Positions 1 through 8,473 of a DNA stretch of 64,000 nt are shown piece by piece (within the stretch, counting starts at the first letter, position 1; the number at the start of each line of letters is the position of its first letter). This DNA is from Rhizobium sp. C4. Its GTDB lineage: Bacteria > Pseudomonadota > Alphaproteobacteria > Rhizobiales > Rhizobiaceae. Position numbers and translations under genes: made by a program. The stretch is from contig NZ_JAJNCX010000001.1 in NCBI RefSeq assembly GCF_021026315.1, positions 62,001 through 126,000 of the forward strand, given 5' to 3'. The notes beneath the pieces are model-generated. The model ran no database searches, was not told the DNA's origin, and was given only the letters and a program-made list of their open reading frames with translations.

Positions 1-225
1 GCTGGCGTCGCAAGGCGTCGTAAGGCGCCACGCTGCCGCCATCCATTGATGCATATCAAATCTTAAATGTATATTTGAGATATAGGGTTTGCGAGAATGG
101 CGGCAAAGCATTCTCCGTCAAAGGCGACAAATAGAACAAGGTCGCTTCACCGGCGGTCGGAAATGTAATATCTGCCTCTCAAACTCAAGTTTGTCTGCGG
201 CACGCCCACCCGGATTGGATCAAGA
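1..225 (+). promoter_or_regulatory. fpr upstream region, AT-rich patch
   Basis: No gene is visible here. Positions about 45-95 are clearly AT-richer than the surroundings. They hold an imperfect inverted repeat, ATATCAAAT (53-61) against ATTTGAGATAT (73-83), differing by a two-base gap. This is a reasonable place for the fpr promoter and an operator, but no -35/-10 pair stands out and the regulator is unknown. Confidence 0.3.
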
Positions 226-1038
226 ATGAACGCACCCGTATTGAAACAGGATGTCGCGGCAGAGGTGCCGGCCGGCGTCTTCGCTGAAACCGTGACCTTC
301 GTCCATCACTACACGGACCGTCTGTTCCGCTTCAGGATGACGCGGCCGGAAAGCTTCCGCTTCCGTTCGGGCGAGTTCGTGATGATCGGCCTGATGGTCG
401 AGGGCAAGCCGCTCTATCGCGCCTATTCGATCGCCAGCCCCGCCTGGGCCGAGGAACTGGAATTCTTCTCGATCAAGGCGCCGGACGGCCCGCTGACGAC
501 CGAGCTGCAGAAGATCCAGCCGGGCGATACCGTCTTCATGCGCAAGAAGCCGACGGGAACGCTGGTGCTCGACGCGCTGACGCCCGGCAAGCGCCTTTAC
601 ATGTTCTCGACAGGCACGGGCATCGCCCCCTTCGCCTCGCTGATCCGCGAGCCGGAAACCTATGAGAAATTCGAGGAAGTCATCCTCACCCATACCTGCC
701 GCGAAGTCGCCGAGTTGCAATACGGCTTCGACCTCGTCGAGGAAATCAGGAACGATGAAATCCTCTCCGAGATCGTCGGCGACAAGCTGAAGCATTATGC
801 GACGGTAACGCGCGAGGACTATCCGTTCCAGGGCCGCATCACCGACCTGATGGAAAACGGCAAGCTCTATGCCGATCTCGGCGTTCCGCCGCTGGACCCG
901 GCCATTGATCGCGGCATGATCTGCGGCTCGGCAGCGATGCTCAAGGATACGAAGGAACTGCTGGAGCGGGCAGGGCTTACCGAAGGGGCCAACAACAAGC
1001 CGGCGGAGTTCGTGATCGAACGGGCCTTTGTCGGCTGA
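226..1038 (+). CDS. fpr: Ferredoxin/flavodoxin-NADP+ reductase
   Basis: FAD enzyme that moves electrons between NADPH and ferredoxin or flavodoxin in the cytoplasm. The 270 residues match the bacterial Fpr class. RAYS at 65-68 is the FAD-binding R-x-Y-S motif, STGTGIAP at 128-135 is the NADP(H) pyrophosphate loop, and the chain ends in AFVG, the short C-terminal tail common to proteobacterial Fpr. The ATG start is preceded by only a weak Shine-Dalgarno (GGATCAAGA). It appears monocistronic: a strong hairpin follows 17 bases after the stop. In proteobacteria fpr is often oxidative-stress controlled; nothing in the sequence proves that here. Confidence 0.93.
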   Translation: MNAPVLKQDVAAEVPAGVFAETVTFVHHYTDRLFRFRMTRPESFRFRSGEFVMIGLMVEGKPLYRAYSIASPAWAEELEFFSIKAPDGPLTTELQKIQPGDTVFMRKKPTGTLVLDALTPGKRLYMFSTGTGIAPFASLIREPETYEKFEEVILTHTCREVAELQYGFDLVEEIRNDEILSEIVGDKLKHYATVTREDYPFQGRITDLMENGKLYADLGVPPLDPAIDRGMICGSAAMLKDTKELLERAGLTEGANNKPAEFVIERAFVG

Positions 1039-1055
1039 GGCACTCGTGTTTGTGT

Positions 1056-1080
1056 CGAGGTGCGGAACCACCGCACCTCG
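1056..1080 (+). terminator. Hairpin after fpr
   Basis: A perfect 10-bp stem, CGAGGTGCGG (1056-1065) with CCGCACCTCG (1071-1080), encloses a 5-base loop. No U-run follows, so it may be a terminator of the weak-tail type or an mRNA stabiliser. Confidence 0.55.
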
Positions 1081-1187
1081 CGCCTCGTCCCGATCTTCGG
1101 CCGCAAAAGCCGGCAGGCGTGGATGAACTTTCTGTGACCCTCTGTATTTGCCGCAGGATTGCCTCAATTGCGGCTAGACCGTAACCC

Positions 1188-1376
1188 ATGCGCATCCAGA
1201 TCTACATCATCTCCATCCTCGCCAGCCTGATCGCCTGGGGAATGATCTACGACAGCAGCCGCGATGTCTATCGCAGCGCCTGGCGGGCCGGTGTCATCCC
1301 GAACCTGAAGATCCATTCGCGCGTGCACCATATCCTTGAAAGGGAACTCGTTCATTTCGAACGCGTTGGCGCTTAA
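1188..1376 (+). CDS. Small membrane protein, hypothetical
   Basis: 62-residue ORF. Residues 3-19 form one hydrophobic segment rich in Ile, Leu and Ala; the remainder is a basic and polar tail. Third codon positions are strongly G/C as in neighbouring real genes, which favours coding. There is no convincing Shine-Dalgarno before the ATG. I do not recognise a family. It lies alone between fpr and the convergent tRNA-Ser gene. Confidence 0.5.
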   Translation: MRIQIYIISILASLIAWGMIYDSSRDVYRSAWRAGVIPNLKIHSRVHHILERELVHFERVGA

Positions 1377-1472
1377 GCCGGCTTTTGCCGCAACGGCATT
1401 GCGGGCGGTTCGGCGGACCGGAAACCGGCTCTTCAAAGTCTTCGTCGAACAGTGATGGAATTTGGGGCGCTT

Positions 1473-1562
1473 TGGCGGAAGAGGTGGGATTCGAACCCAC
1501 GGTACGGTCTCCCGCACGCCGGTTTTCAAGACCGGTTCCTTAAACCACTCGGACACTCTTCC
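1473..1562 (-). tRNA. tRNA-Ser (anticodon TGA)
   Basis: A full cloverleaf can be read on the minus strand. The acceptor GGAAGAG (5' end at 1562) pairs with CTCTTCC, followed by G and an encoded CCA (1473-1475). The anticodon loop is CTTGAAA, giving TGA. The long variable arm expected of a class II tRNA is present and explains the 90-base length. The T-loop GTTCGAATC is intact. Confidence 0.97.
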
Positions 1563-1604
1563 ATCCGTCTGAAGATAAAGAGAAAATCTCGATTTCTTCA
1601 GCTA

Positions 1605-1651
1605 TCGGAAAACGGCATTCGCTGAAGCGATCCAGCGATTTCGTTTTCCGA
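1605..1651 (-). other. Inverted repeat in the tRNA-Ser leader
   Basis: TCGGAAAACG (1605-1614) pairs perfectly with CGTTTTCCGA (1642-1651). A second stem lies inside: TCGCTG against CAGCGA. The element sits between the predicted promoter and the tRNA-Ser 5' end, so it would form a long hairpin at the very start of the primary transcript. Confidence 0.5.
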
Positions 1652-1657
1652 CTTGCG

Positions 1658-1685
1658 CTTATAGCCGCTTGCAACGCGACGTCAA
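1658..1685 (-). promoter_or_regulatory. Sigma-70 promoter for tRNA-Ser
   Basis: On the minus strand TTGACG (1685-1680) and TATAAG (1663-1658) are separated by 16 bases, close to the housekeeping consensus. Transcription would begin near 1651, about 90 bases before the mature tRNA. Confidence 0.65.
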
Positions 1686-1778
1686 CTGCTTCGCAGCATC
1701 GGCAGGCGCGAAACGGTCTTTACTTGAAAAACCGATTGCCTAGTATTGCTCCGGGGATATCAGGGGGCTGATGGGGCG

Positions 1779-2366
1779 ATGACTTCCAGATTTTGTGTGA
1801 CGCTGGCGTTCTGCGCGGCGATGGTGGCGTCGCTGTTCCTTTCTGGTTGCGCGACACTCAACAAGAACGAATGCCAGACGGTCGATTGGGAGCAGCTCGG
1901 GCTCCAGAACGGCCAAAACGGCGAGCCGCAATCCTATATTGCCGAACATCAGAAAGCCTGCTCGCAATACAAGCTGCCCGTCGATACGGCAAAGTGGGAT
2001 GCCGGCTGGCAGAAGGGCATCCGGAATTATTGCACGCCTGCCAACGGGCTGGCCGCCGGGCAGAAGGGACGCACGGATGCCAGCATGTGTCCGGCCGACC
2101 AGATGCAGCAGTTTTCCTATTACGCGCAGATCGGCGGGCGTGTTCACTCGGCGCAGTCCGCGGTCGACAGCGCACGCTATGAGCTCGACCAGATCAGCAA
2201 CGACATCAAGGTCGAAAAGGATCGCGACCGGAGAAACGACCTGTGGCGTCGTCGTGACGATGCGCGGATGCGGATGCAGGATGCACAGGACGCGCTCTAT
2301 GTGGCACAGCGTCAGGCTGACGAAGCCTATGCCGACCTGATGAGAAAGGGACCGCCGAGGCAATAG
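1779..2366 (+). CDS. DUF2799 family lipoprotein
   Basis: 195-residue exported protein. The N-terminus is a lipoprotein signal peptide with lipobox LSGC, putting the lipidated cysteine at residue 24. The mature part contains the Trp- and Gly-rich segment WDAGWQKGIRNYCTPANG typical of DUF2799, followed by a long, charged, probably helical stretch (about residues 120-185) rich in Arg, Asp and Gln. The ATG at 1779 is chosen because the signal peptide starts there; an in-frame upstream start would add residues before it. Function of the family is unknown. An IS30 element begins about 45 bases after the stop codon. Confidence 0.8.
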   Translation: MTSRFCVTLAFCAAMVASLFLSGCATLNKNECQTVDWEQLGLQNGQNGEPQSYIAEHQKACSQYKLPVDTAKWDAGWQKGIRNYCTPANGLAAGQKGRTDASMCPADQMQQFSYYAQIGGRVHSAQSAVDSARYELDQISNDIKVEKDRDRRNDLWRRRDDARMRMQDAQDALYVAQRQADEAYADLMRKGPPRQ

Positions 2367-2410
2367 GTTTCAAAGGGCAGACGTCCTGAGGCTCCAGGAT
2401 TTGGTGCTGG

Positions 2411-3508
2411 TTCCAATTTGAATGCAACGCGTCGCGGAAATCTACATCTTCATGTGCCCATAGCCAACAGATGCTGACGGAACACTTCCTTGGGCGTCCT
2501 ATACTCCAAGCACTTTCTCGGCGTGTCGTTGAGCCGATCGCACAGTGCCCGGATGTCTTGATCGGTGATGTCCAGTACAACGGTTTCCGGGGGTAGATAG
2601 CGCCGGACACGCTTGTTGGTGTTCTCGACGGTGCCTTTCTGCCAGGGCGCCTGCGGATCGCAGAACCATGCCGCCGCTCCCATGCCAGTCTCCAGTTCGC
2701 GCCATGACGTGAACTCCAGTCCTCTGTCGAATGTCAGGCTTTGGCGGGCTGCGGCGGGCAGGGGAGTCAGATGATGGATCAACTGGTTCATGATCGGCTT
2801 CGAGCGCCGGTCGTTATTGCGAAACAGCACCGTGTAACGGCTCTTTCGTTCAACAACAGTCGCTATGTTGGCGGAACCATGCTCCTTTCTGAAGATCATC
2901 AAATCCGCTTCCCAATGGCCGAATTCCTGTCGGGAATTGACCCTTTCAGGTCTGTTCCGTATGGCGCATTCCATGGGAAAGACGAGGCTTCGGGGTTTGC
3001 GAGCATATCGGGGCCGGCGCCTTCTGCGTCTTTCGGGCAGATATCGCGCCAGTTGCTGATCTTGGCCTTCCTTCGAGTAGACATACCGATAGATCGTCTC
3101 ATGGCTCAACCTCGTCTGTGCACCACTCGACAGCCGGATCCGTCCCGAAATCTGTTCAGGCGACCAACCCTCCTGCAAACGCTCAATGACGGCCGCGCAC
3201 AGAAGAGGATCGCGCAGCAGTTTACGATACTGGCGCCGGCGAGCCGCCGCCAACCGGTGCGCTGTCACATGCCAGTAGCCTTCGGCAATCGGGACCTCTC
3301 GGTCATGCCAGAAATTGCGCCGCAGTTCCCGGCAGATGGTCGAACGATCCCGACCGAGCCTGCGGGCGATCTCGGCCTGGCTGATCTTCTTCTCATTCAT
3401 CTGCGCGATGATACGTCGTTCGTCCAAACTCAACTGCATAAAAGAGCGGGCCATTCCATCCTCCTGAAATCATGGCCATTATTGTCTCCGTTGCATTTGA
3501 AAATGGAA
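2411..3508 (-). mobile_element. IS30-family insertion sequence
   Basis: About 1.1 kb element with one transposase gene. The ends are imperfect inverted repeats of about 20 bases: TTCCAATTTGAATGCAACG at 2411-2429 matches the reverse complement of 3489-3508 with one gap and few mismatches. The outer boundaries could extend a few bases. A 2-3 bp target duplication, as IS30 members make, cannot be fixed by eye. The element lies in the intergenic space after the DUF2799 gene and does not visibly break a gene. Confidence 0.8.
2450..3454 (-). CDS. IS30-family transposase
   Basis: 334-residue DDE transposase that should catalyse movement of the surrounding element. The N-terminus carries a helix-turn-helix (ISQAEIARRLGRDRSTICRE, about residues 24-43). 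The catalytic core shows the first Asp in GHWEADLMI, the second in LTFDRGLEF and the Glu in KGTVENTNKR. No frameshift or stop interrupts it and the length is normal for IS30, so it may be active. The ATG at 3454 is preceded by AGGAGG at good spacing. Confidence 0.93.
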   Translation of the reverse strand: MARSFMQLSLDERRIIAQMNEKKISQAEIARRLGRDRSTICRELRRNFWHDREVPIAEGYWHVTAHRLAAARRRQYRKLLRDPLLCAAVIERLQEGWSPEQISGRIRLSSGAQTRLSHETIYRYVYSKEGQDQQLARYLPERRRRRRPRYARKPRSLVFPMECAIRNRPERVNSRQEFGHWEADLMIFRKEHGSANIATVVERKSRYTVLFRNNDRRSKPIMNQLIHHLTPLPAAARQSLTFDRGLEFTSWRELETGMGAAAWFCDPQAPWQKGTVENTNKRVRRYLPPETVVLDITDQDIRALCDRLNDTPRKCLEYRTPKEVFRQHLLAMGT

Positions 3509-3643
3509 TCTGCCTGGCAACATATCCAAATCTGATAAGATAGATTATGGAACATAAATGTCCATACGTGTGCCGATTTGCCGAGGTCTGGGCCGATGTG
3601 ATCCAGCTTGCGTGGCTTGGTCCAGGGCCCGCCCATGATTGGA

Positions 3644-5068
3644 TCAGACCGCGCTTGCGGTTTCCCGTGCGGCGCTTGCCTTGGCGTTCTCAAGCCTTCC
3701 GATGGCTGATACCAGCGCATCGAAGCAATCGCGATCAAGACCGGTGCCAACTTCCTCCCGCATGATCGACAGTGCCTTCGATGTCGCCATCGCGGCGCGG
3801 TATGGACGGTCGGCGCTCAGGGCGTCGAAGATGTCGGCGACCGTGACGATGCGTGTTTCCAGATCGAGTACGTCGGCGCCGATGCCGTTGGGATACCCCT
3901 TGCCGTTGAGCTTTTCGTGATGGTTCATGGCAATCGAGGCAATGCCGGAAAACGTGTCGATCCTCGACAGGATATGTTGGCCGAGCACCGGATGGTTCTT
4001 CATGGCACGCCACTCATCCTCATCCAGCTTGCCGGCCTTGTCGAGTATCTCGTTGGAAATGCCCAGCTTTCCAATATCGTGCAGAAGCGCACCACGGACC
4101 AGCCAGCGCTTGCGCGAAACCTCCATGCCCAGTTCTTCGGCGATCATGTCGCTATAGAGCGCAACGCGCTTGCTGTGGCCGCTGGTAAACGGGCTCTTGG
4201 CGTCCACGACCTGTGCGAAACCATCGGCGATGTCATCCAGCAGATCGTCATCGACAGGCGTGCGGTTCGTGGCCGGTTCGAGCGCGAACACCCGGGCTTC
4301 AATGTCCTGTCCTTCGAGCACGGCCCAGAAAGACTGGTCCTTGGCGAGCCTCTCGAAGAGGGTGACAAGCTCAGGGTCAAACCAGGTCCCTGCCCGCCTG
4401 CGCACCTCGCTCAGCGCAGCCTCGCGACCGCCGGTGATGTGAAAGACATCGATGACCTGGGCGAGAAGCGCAATGCGGGCCAGCAGTGAAATGTCGTTCT
4501 GCTGGCGACCGAGCGGATGGCCGCGACCATCCCAGTGTTCGTCAAGGTCCAGAATGCCGCGCGCCACGGTCTCGGGAAAGCGCATGGTGCGGGCAATCTC
4601 GGCGCCGCGCTCGCAGCGCGTCTCGATGAGATCGCGCGTGATGTTGCCGGCGTTTCTGGCGATGTTCAGGATGGTCTTGAGCTTGGTGGCGAGACCGGAT
4701 TTCACTGCCGTATTCGTCGCCACGAAATGCAGAACCTGACCGAGGCTCTGATCCATCAGCTTGGAATTGCGCTTGAATTCGTGGTCATTCGTTGCATAGA
4801 GCTGGCAGATGCGCGCCGCATTGCTGCTGCATCCAAGGTCCTTCAGGAAGAGCATGTAGAAGAGATCGTGCAATTCGGACGTCTCGAGGCCGAGCCGTTC
4901 GCCGACATGCATGCCGATCCAGCAGCATCTGGCACTGTGGCCGACCGGCTGGCCGTCCGTCATGTCGAGCGCGGCGCTGAGAGCGCTGACCACTTCGGCA
5001 AGGTGCAGCGTGTCTGCCCGCACGGTCATTCCAGGCGAAAGCTGCGCCAGATTGGCCATCGTCATCAT
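3644..5068 (-). CDS. Tandem HD / HD-GYP domain protein
   Basis: 474 residues, probably cytoplasmic. The C-terminal half (about 275-460) is an HD-GYP domain, the class that hydrolyses cyclic-di-GMP: H296 (SGHSKR), LLHDIGK with H330-D331, and HHEKLNGKGYP at 383-393. The N-terminal half (about 25-205) looks like a second, degenerate copy: HSAR at 44-47, KD instead of HD at 76-77, and DEHWDGRGHP at 176-185 in place of the GYP signature. No signal peptide, membrane segment or receiver domain is seen. The N-terminal copy is probably regulatory. Either of two close ATGs (5068, 5059) could start the protein. Confidence 0.85.
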   Translation of the reverse strand: MMTMANLAQLSPGMTVRADTLHLAEVVSALSAALDMTDGQPVGHSARCCWIGMHVGERLGLETSELHDLFYMLFLKDLGCSSNAARICQLYATNDHEFKRNSKLMDQSLGQVLHFVATNTAVKSGLATKLKTILNIARNAGNITRDLIETRCERGAEIARTMRFPETVARGILDLDEHWDGRGHPLGRQQNDISLLARIALLAQVIDVFHITGGREAALSEVRRRAGTWFDPELVTLFERLAKDQSFWAVLEGQDIEARVFALEPATNRTPVDDDLLDDIADGFAQVVDAKSPFTSGHSKRVALYSDMIAEELGMEVSRKRWLVRGALLHDIGKLGISNEILDKAGKLDEDEWRAMKNHPVLGQHILSRIDTFSGIASIAMNHHEKLNGKGYPNGIGADVLDLETRIVTVADIFDALSADRPYRAAMATSKALSIMREEVGTGLDRDCFDALVSAIGRLENAKASAARETASAV

Positions 5069-5162
5069 CGACCCCCGAGTTTGCTGCTGGGACCATTATG
5101 CGGCGACTGCGTTAAGATATGGCAAGCAAACGCGGGTATGGCCGCTCTGCAACACCTACCCT

Positions 5163-5190
5163 CTTGCGCTTTGCAAAAATTGCACCAAAT
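5163..5190 (+). promoter_or_regulatory. Possible heat-shock (sigma-32-type) promoter of hspQ
   Basis: CTTG at 5163-5166 is followed after 18 bases by CCAAAT at 5185-5190, resembling the alphaproteobacterial sigma-32 layout. hspQ is a heat-shock gene in E. coli, which makes the reading plausible, but the -10 match is partial. Confidence 0.3.
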
Positions 5191-5213
5191 ATTCCTGTGA
5201 AAGGAATATGACA

Positions 5214-5543
5214 ATGAAGCAAGGTATCGCGAAGTATCAGATTGGACAGGTCGTGCGCCATCGGATCTTTCCGTTCCGCGGCGTGATCTTTGATGTCGAT
5301 CCGGAATATGCCAACACCGAGGAATGGTGGAATTCCATTCCTGCCGAGGTCAGGCCGACCCGTGAACAGCCGTTCTACCATCTCCTCGCGGAGAATGAAG
5401 AGACGGAATATGTCGCCTATGTTTCGGAGCAGAACCTCGTGGCGGATGAAAGCGGCATGCCGCTGAGGCACCCGCAGATCACCCAGATCTTCGAGGCTGC
5501 CGATCCCGGGCATTACAAGCCGAAGGCCATCATCGCACATTGA
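5214..5543 (+). CDS. hspQ: Heat shock protein HspQ (YccV-like, hemimethylated-DNA-binding fold)
   Basis: 109-residue protein of the HspQ/YccV family, which in enterobacteria binds hemimethylated DNA and acts as a specificity factor for the Lon protease. The conserved core is clear: FQ/YQIGQVVRHRIFPFRGVI near the N-terminus, DPEYANTEEWW and QPFYHLLAEN in the middle. The ATG at 5214 is preferred over that at 5208 because AAGGA lies 8 bases before it but too close to 5208. The gene stands alone and ends at a strong bidirectional terminator. Confidence 0.9.
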   Translation: MKQGIAKYQIGQVVRHRIFPFRGVIFDVDPEYANTEEWWNSIPAEVRPTREQPFYHLLAENEETEYVAYVSEQNLVADESGMPLRHPQITQIFEAADPGHYKPKAIIAH

Positions 5544-5587
5544 CGTCAGCGGAAGCTGGAGTTCAAGAAACGTCCTGCCCCTCCAAA

Positions 5588-5620
5588 CAAAAAAGCCCGG
5601 AACGCGTTCCGGGCTTTTTT
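5588..5620. terminator. Bidirectional terminator, hspQ / ialB
   Basis: A perfect palindrome, GCCCGGAACGCGTTCCGGGC (5595-5614), is flanked by A-run and T-run on both sides, giving a rho-independent terminator for both convergent genes. Confidence 0.92.
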
Positions 5621-5639
5621 CGTATTCCAGATCAGAACC

Positions 5640-6278
5640 TTACTTCGGGTTCTGCGTCGCTGCCTTCTGGGCGTCTTCCAGCTTCTTGCGGCGAGCTTCG
5701 GCTTCCTTCAGCGTCTTCTCCTGCAGGGCGCGCTGGGTTTCTTCCAGCTTCGACTGCTCGACCGGAGCGCCGTCGAAGGAGGTGCCGAAGCCTTCAAGAG
5801 CGATCTTGATCGGGTTCGGGGCGCGCTGGAAGTTGATCGAGGTGAAGACCACTTCGTTGCCCTTCTTGAGCGCGGCGATCAGGCCATCGGTCAGCGGCGC
5901 TTCGGCAATGCACTTGTCGGGCATGCAGACGGCGTAGTCGAGCTTCTGGCCCTTGCCGCCGTCGATCTGCATCAGGATGCCCGGTGCGATGGCGCGAGCG
6001 GAAGGAACCGATACCTGGATGAGCTTGCGGTTGACCTTGCCGGAAACGGTGATGAGGCCGACAGCCGTCAGAAGTTGGCCATTGGCCGCCTGCTGAAGGT
6101 TCTGCACGATGCAGACGTCATTGTCTTCCTGCTTGGTGCAGACCTTGAACCAGCCCTGCGGAAGAGCCTGCGGCGCGCCTTCCGGCGCTGCGTCCTGTGC
6201 GTTGACGGCGGTGCCGGCTACCAGCAGGGACAGGCTGCCGACAGCAGCGGCGGCGAACTTCTTCAGTGAGATATTCAT
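5640..6278 (-). CDS. Invasion-associated locus B (IalB) family protein
   Basis: 212-residue predicted periplasmic protein. The start at 6278 (MNISLKKF) gives a normal Sec signal peptide ending near NAQDA. The mature region has the IalB-type features: WFKVCTK followed by a cysteine pair (DVCIVQN), then a second pair in YAVCMPDKCIAE that could form disulfides. The C-terminal 40 residues are a charged, Gln/Lys/Ala-rich helix. Homologues are named after Bartonella invasion protein B, but in free-living rhizobia the role is not known. GGGAGA lies about 10 bases before the chosen ATG. Confidence 0.88.
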   Translation of the reverse strand: MNISLKKFAAAAVGSLSLLVAGTAVNAQDAAPEGAPQALPQGWFKVCTKQEDNDVCIVQNLQQAANGQLLTAVGLITVSGKVNRKLIQVSVPSARAIAPGILMQIDGGKGQKLDYAVCMPDKCIAEAPLTDGLIAALKKGNEVVFTSINFQRAPNPIKIALEGFGTSFDGAPVEQSKLEETQRALQEKTLKEAEARRKKLEDAQKAATQNPK

Positions 6279-6537
6279 TCGGTTTTGGTCTCCCGGTGTC
6301 ATCGTTCCACAAGCTCAGGCGTCACGCGCCCCGCTCGTTCAATCTCGTCGCGGTGTCTGTGGGCCAAATAAGGCATTTGAATGGCCCATGCAATTTCACT
6401 TCCTGTTACAGAAGTGAATAGGGTTTTTCCAGCCCTGCATTCGGTTTTTTGCGCCTGCGGACCGCCCGAAGCCGCGTTTTGGACCCATTGCATGGTAACC
6501 TCGCCGGCGAATCGATCACATATGGAAGGGCCGGTAT

Positions 6538-8364
6538 TTGAGATTGCTGCTCGCAATTGCTGCCGTGGTGCAGACAGCTGTCTTTGTTCTCACAGCGACT
6601 GTCTCGCGGGCCGAGCCCACGCATGCCATTGCCATGCACGGCGCACCTGCCCTGCCCGCGGATTTCGACCATTTTCCCTACGCCGATCCCAAGGCGCCCG
6701 AGGGCGGTTCGGTGACCTATGGCGTGGTCGGCACGTTCGACAGTCTCAACCCCTTTGTGCTCAAGGGCATGCGCACGACGGCCCGCGGGCTCTGGGATCC
6801 GCAATATGGCAGCCTTATCTTCGAGCCGCTGATGCTGCGCTCCGCAGACGAGCCGTTCACGCTCTATGGACTGCTGGCCAAGTCCGTCGAAATGGATGAC
6901 GATCGCACCTACCTGCAGTTCAATCTCGATTCGCGCGCGCGCTGGTCGGATGGCAAGCCGGTGACGGCAGACGACGTGATCTTCACCTTCGAACTCCTGC
7001 GCGACCATGGCCGACCGCCCTTCTCCAACCGCCTGAAGAAGGTCGAGAAGATGGAGAAGGTCGGCGAAAACAGCGTTCGCTTCACCTTCACCAAGGATGC
7101 CGATCGCGAGTTTCCAATGCTTCTGGCGCTCTCGCCGGTGCTTCCGAAGCACGCGATCGACCCAAAAAAGTTTGAGCAATCCGGCCTCACGCAGATGATC
7201 GGCTCGGGACCCTACCTGTTCGACAGGGTCAAGCCGGGCGAAAAGATCGTCTACAAGCGCAATCCCAACTATTGGGCCAACGACCTGCCCGCCATGCGCG
7301 GGCTCGCCAACTACGACCGGATTACCATCAACTATTATCTGCAGGACCAGACGCTGTTCGAAGCCTTCAAGAAGGGTGACGTCGACATCTATGCCGACGG
7401 GAGCCCGACGCATTGGCGCGATTCCTACAATTTTCCGGCCGTTCGATCGGGCGATGTCGTTCGCGAGGAGTTCATGCCGAAGCTTCCCTCCGGCATGTTC
7501 GGCTTCGTTTTCAACACGCGACGCCCGCTGTTTCAGGATGTGCGCGTTCGCGAGGCGCTGACGCTGGCCTTCGATTTCGAATGGGTGAACCGCAATCTCT
7601 TCGGCGAAGTCTATGCCCGGACGGAAAGCTTCTGGCAGAATTCCGATCTCTCCAGCTACGGCGTGCCGGCCAGCGAGAAGGAATTGTCCCTGATCGGCGA
7701 TCTGAAGAAGGATATGGAGCCGGAGTTTCTTGATGGCAGCTACCGGCTGCCGGTGACCGACGGTACGGGGCGTGACCGCAAGGTCCTCAAGCGTTCGGTC
7801 GATCTGCTCAAGGAGGCAGGCTATTCGATCCGCGACGGCAAGATGGTCGACGGCAAGGGCAAGCCGCTGACATTCGAGATCATGACGCAGAGCCCAGACC
7901 AGGAAAAGGTGGCGCTGGCCTACCAGAGGTTCCTGACCGCCATTGGTGTCGATATCGTCGTGCGCACGGTCGATGACAGCTCGTATCAGCAGCGGTCGCA
8001 ATCCTTCGATTATGATATGGTTCTGAAATCGTACAGTTCGTCGCTCTCTCCGGGCGCAGAACAGATCGGGCGCTGGGGATCGGCAAGCAGGAGCGTGCAA
8101 GGGACCGACAGTTTCGCAGGCGTTGCGGACCCGGGCATCGATCGTATCCTGGCAACCATCGTCAGCGCACGCGGCCAGGACGATTTCATCGCCTCGATCA
8201 GGGCCCTCGATCGGGTCCTGATGTCACGCTATTATGTCATTCCGCTCTACCACATTGCCCAGCAATGGGTGGCGCACCGGAAGAACCTTGCGCATCCGCC
8301 CGTGACACCGCTCTACGGATATTCCCTGCCGGCCTGGTGGGACGAGACGGCGCGAGCGCGATGA
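6538..8364 (+). CDS. Oligopeptide-type ABC transporter substrate-binding protein (YejA-like)
   Basis: 608-residue family 5 solute-binding protein, exported to the periplasm. An N-terminal signal peptide ends near SRAEP. The typical start GGSVTYGVVGTFDSLNPF and the later GSGPYLFDRVKPGEKIVYKR segment are those of peptide/nickel binding proteins, closest in style and length to YejA. No permease or ATPase gene lies beside it, so it must share a transporter encoded elsewhere. TTG at 6538 is taken as start: GGAAGGG sits 7 bases upstream, and the nearest ATG (6522) is out of frame. Confidence 0.85.
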   Translation: MRLLLAIAAVVQTAVFVLTATVSRAEPTHAIAMHGAPALPADFDHFPYADPKAPEGGSVTYGVVGTFDSLNPFVLKGMRTTARGLWDPQYGSLIFEPLMLRSADEPFTLYGLLAKSVEMDDDRTYLQFNLDSRARWSDGKPVTADDVIFTFELLRDHGRPPFSNRLKKVEKMEKVGENSVRFTFTKDADREFPMLLALSPVLPKHAIDPKKFEQSGLTQMIGSGPYLFDRVKPGEKIVYKRNPNYWANDLPAMRGLANYDRITINYYLQDQTLFEAFKKGDVDIYADGSPTHWRDSYNFPAVRSGDVVREEFMPKLPSGMFGFVFNTRRPLFQDVRVREALTLAFDFEWVNRNLFGEVYARTESFWQNSDLSSYGVPASEKELSLIGDLKKDMEPEFLDGSYRLPVTDGTGRDRKVLKRSVDLLKEAGYSIRDGKMVDGKGKPLTFEIMTQSPDQEKVALAYQRFLTAIGVDIVVRTVDDSSYQQRSQSFDYDMVLKSYSSSLSPGAEQIGRWGSASRSVQGTDSFAGVADPGIDRILATIVSARGQDDFIASIRALDRVLMSRYYVIPLYHIAQQWVAHRKNLAHPPVTPLYGYSLPAWWDETARAR

Positions 8365-8473
8365 GTTCCGAAAAGCGAACGCTCTGTTTGCTTGTTTTTC
8401 CGCAATTGCGAATGAAAAGTGGCTATATGCTGGTTTCTGAATTGCTGTTTTGTCGTCCGAAAGGAAATCCGAT

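Noticed and set aside
6406-8100. 564-codon open frame antisense to the YejA-like gene
   Set aside because: The plus-strand gene has a signal peptide and family motifs; the antisense product has none.
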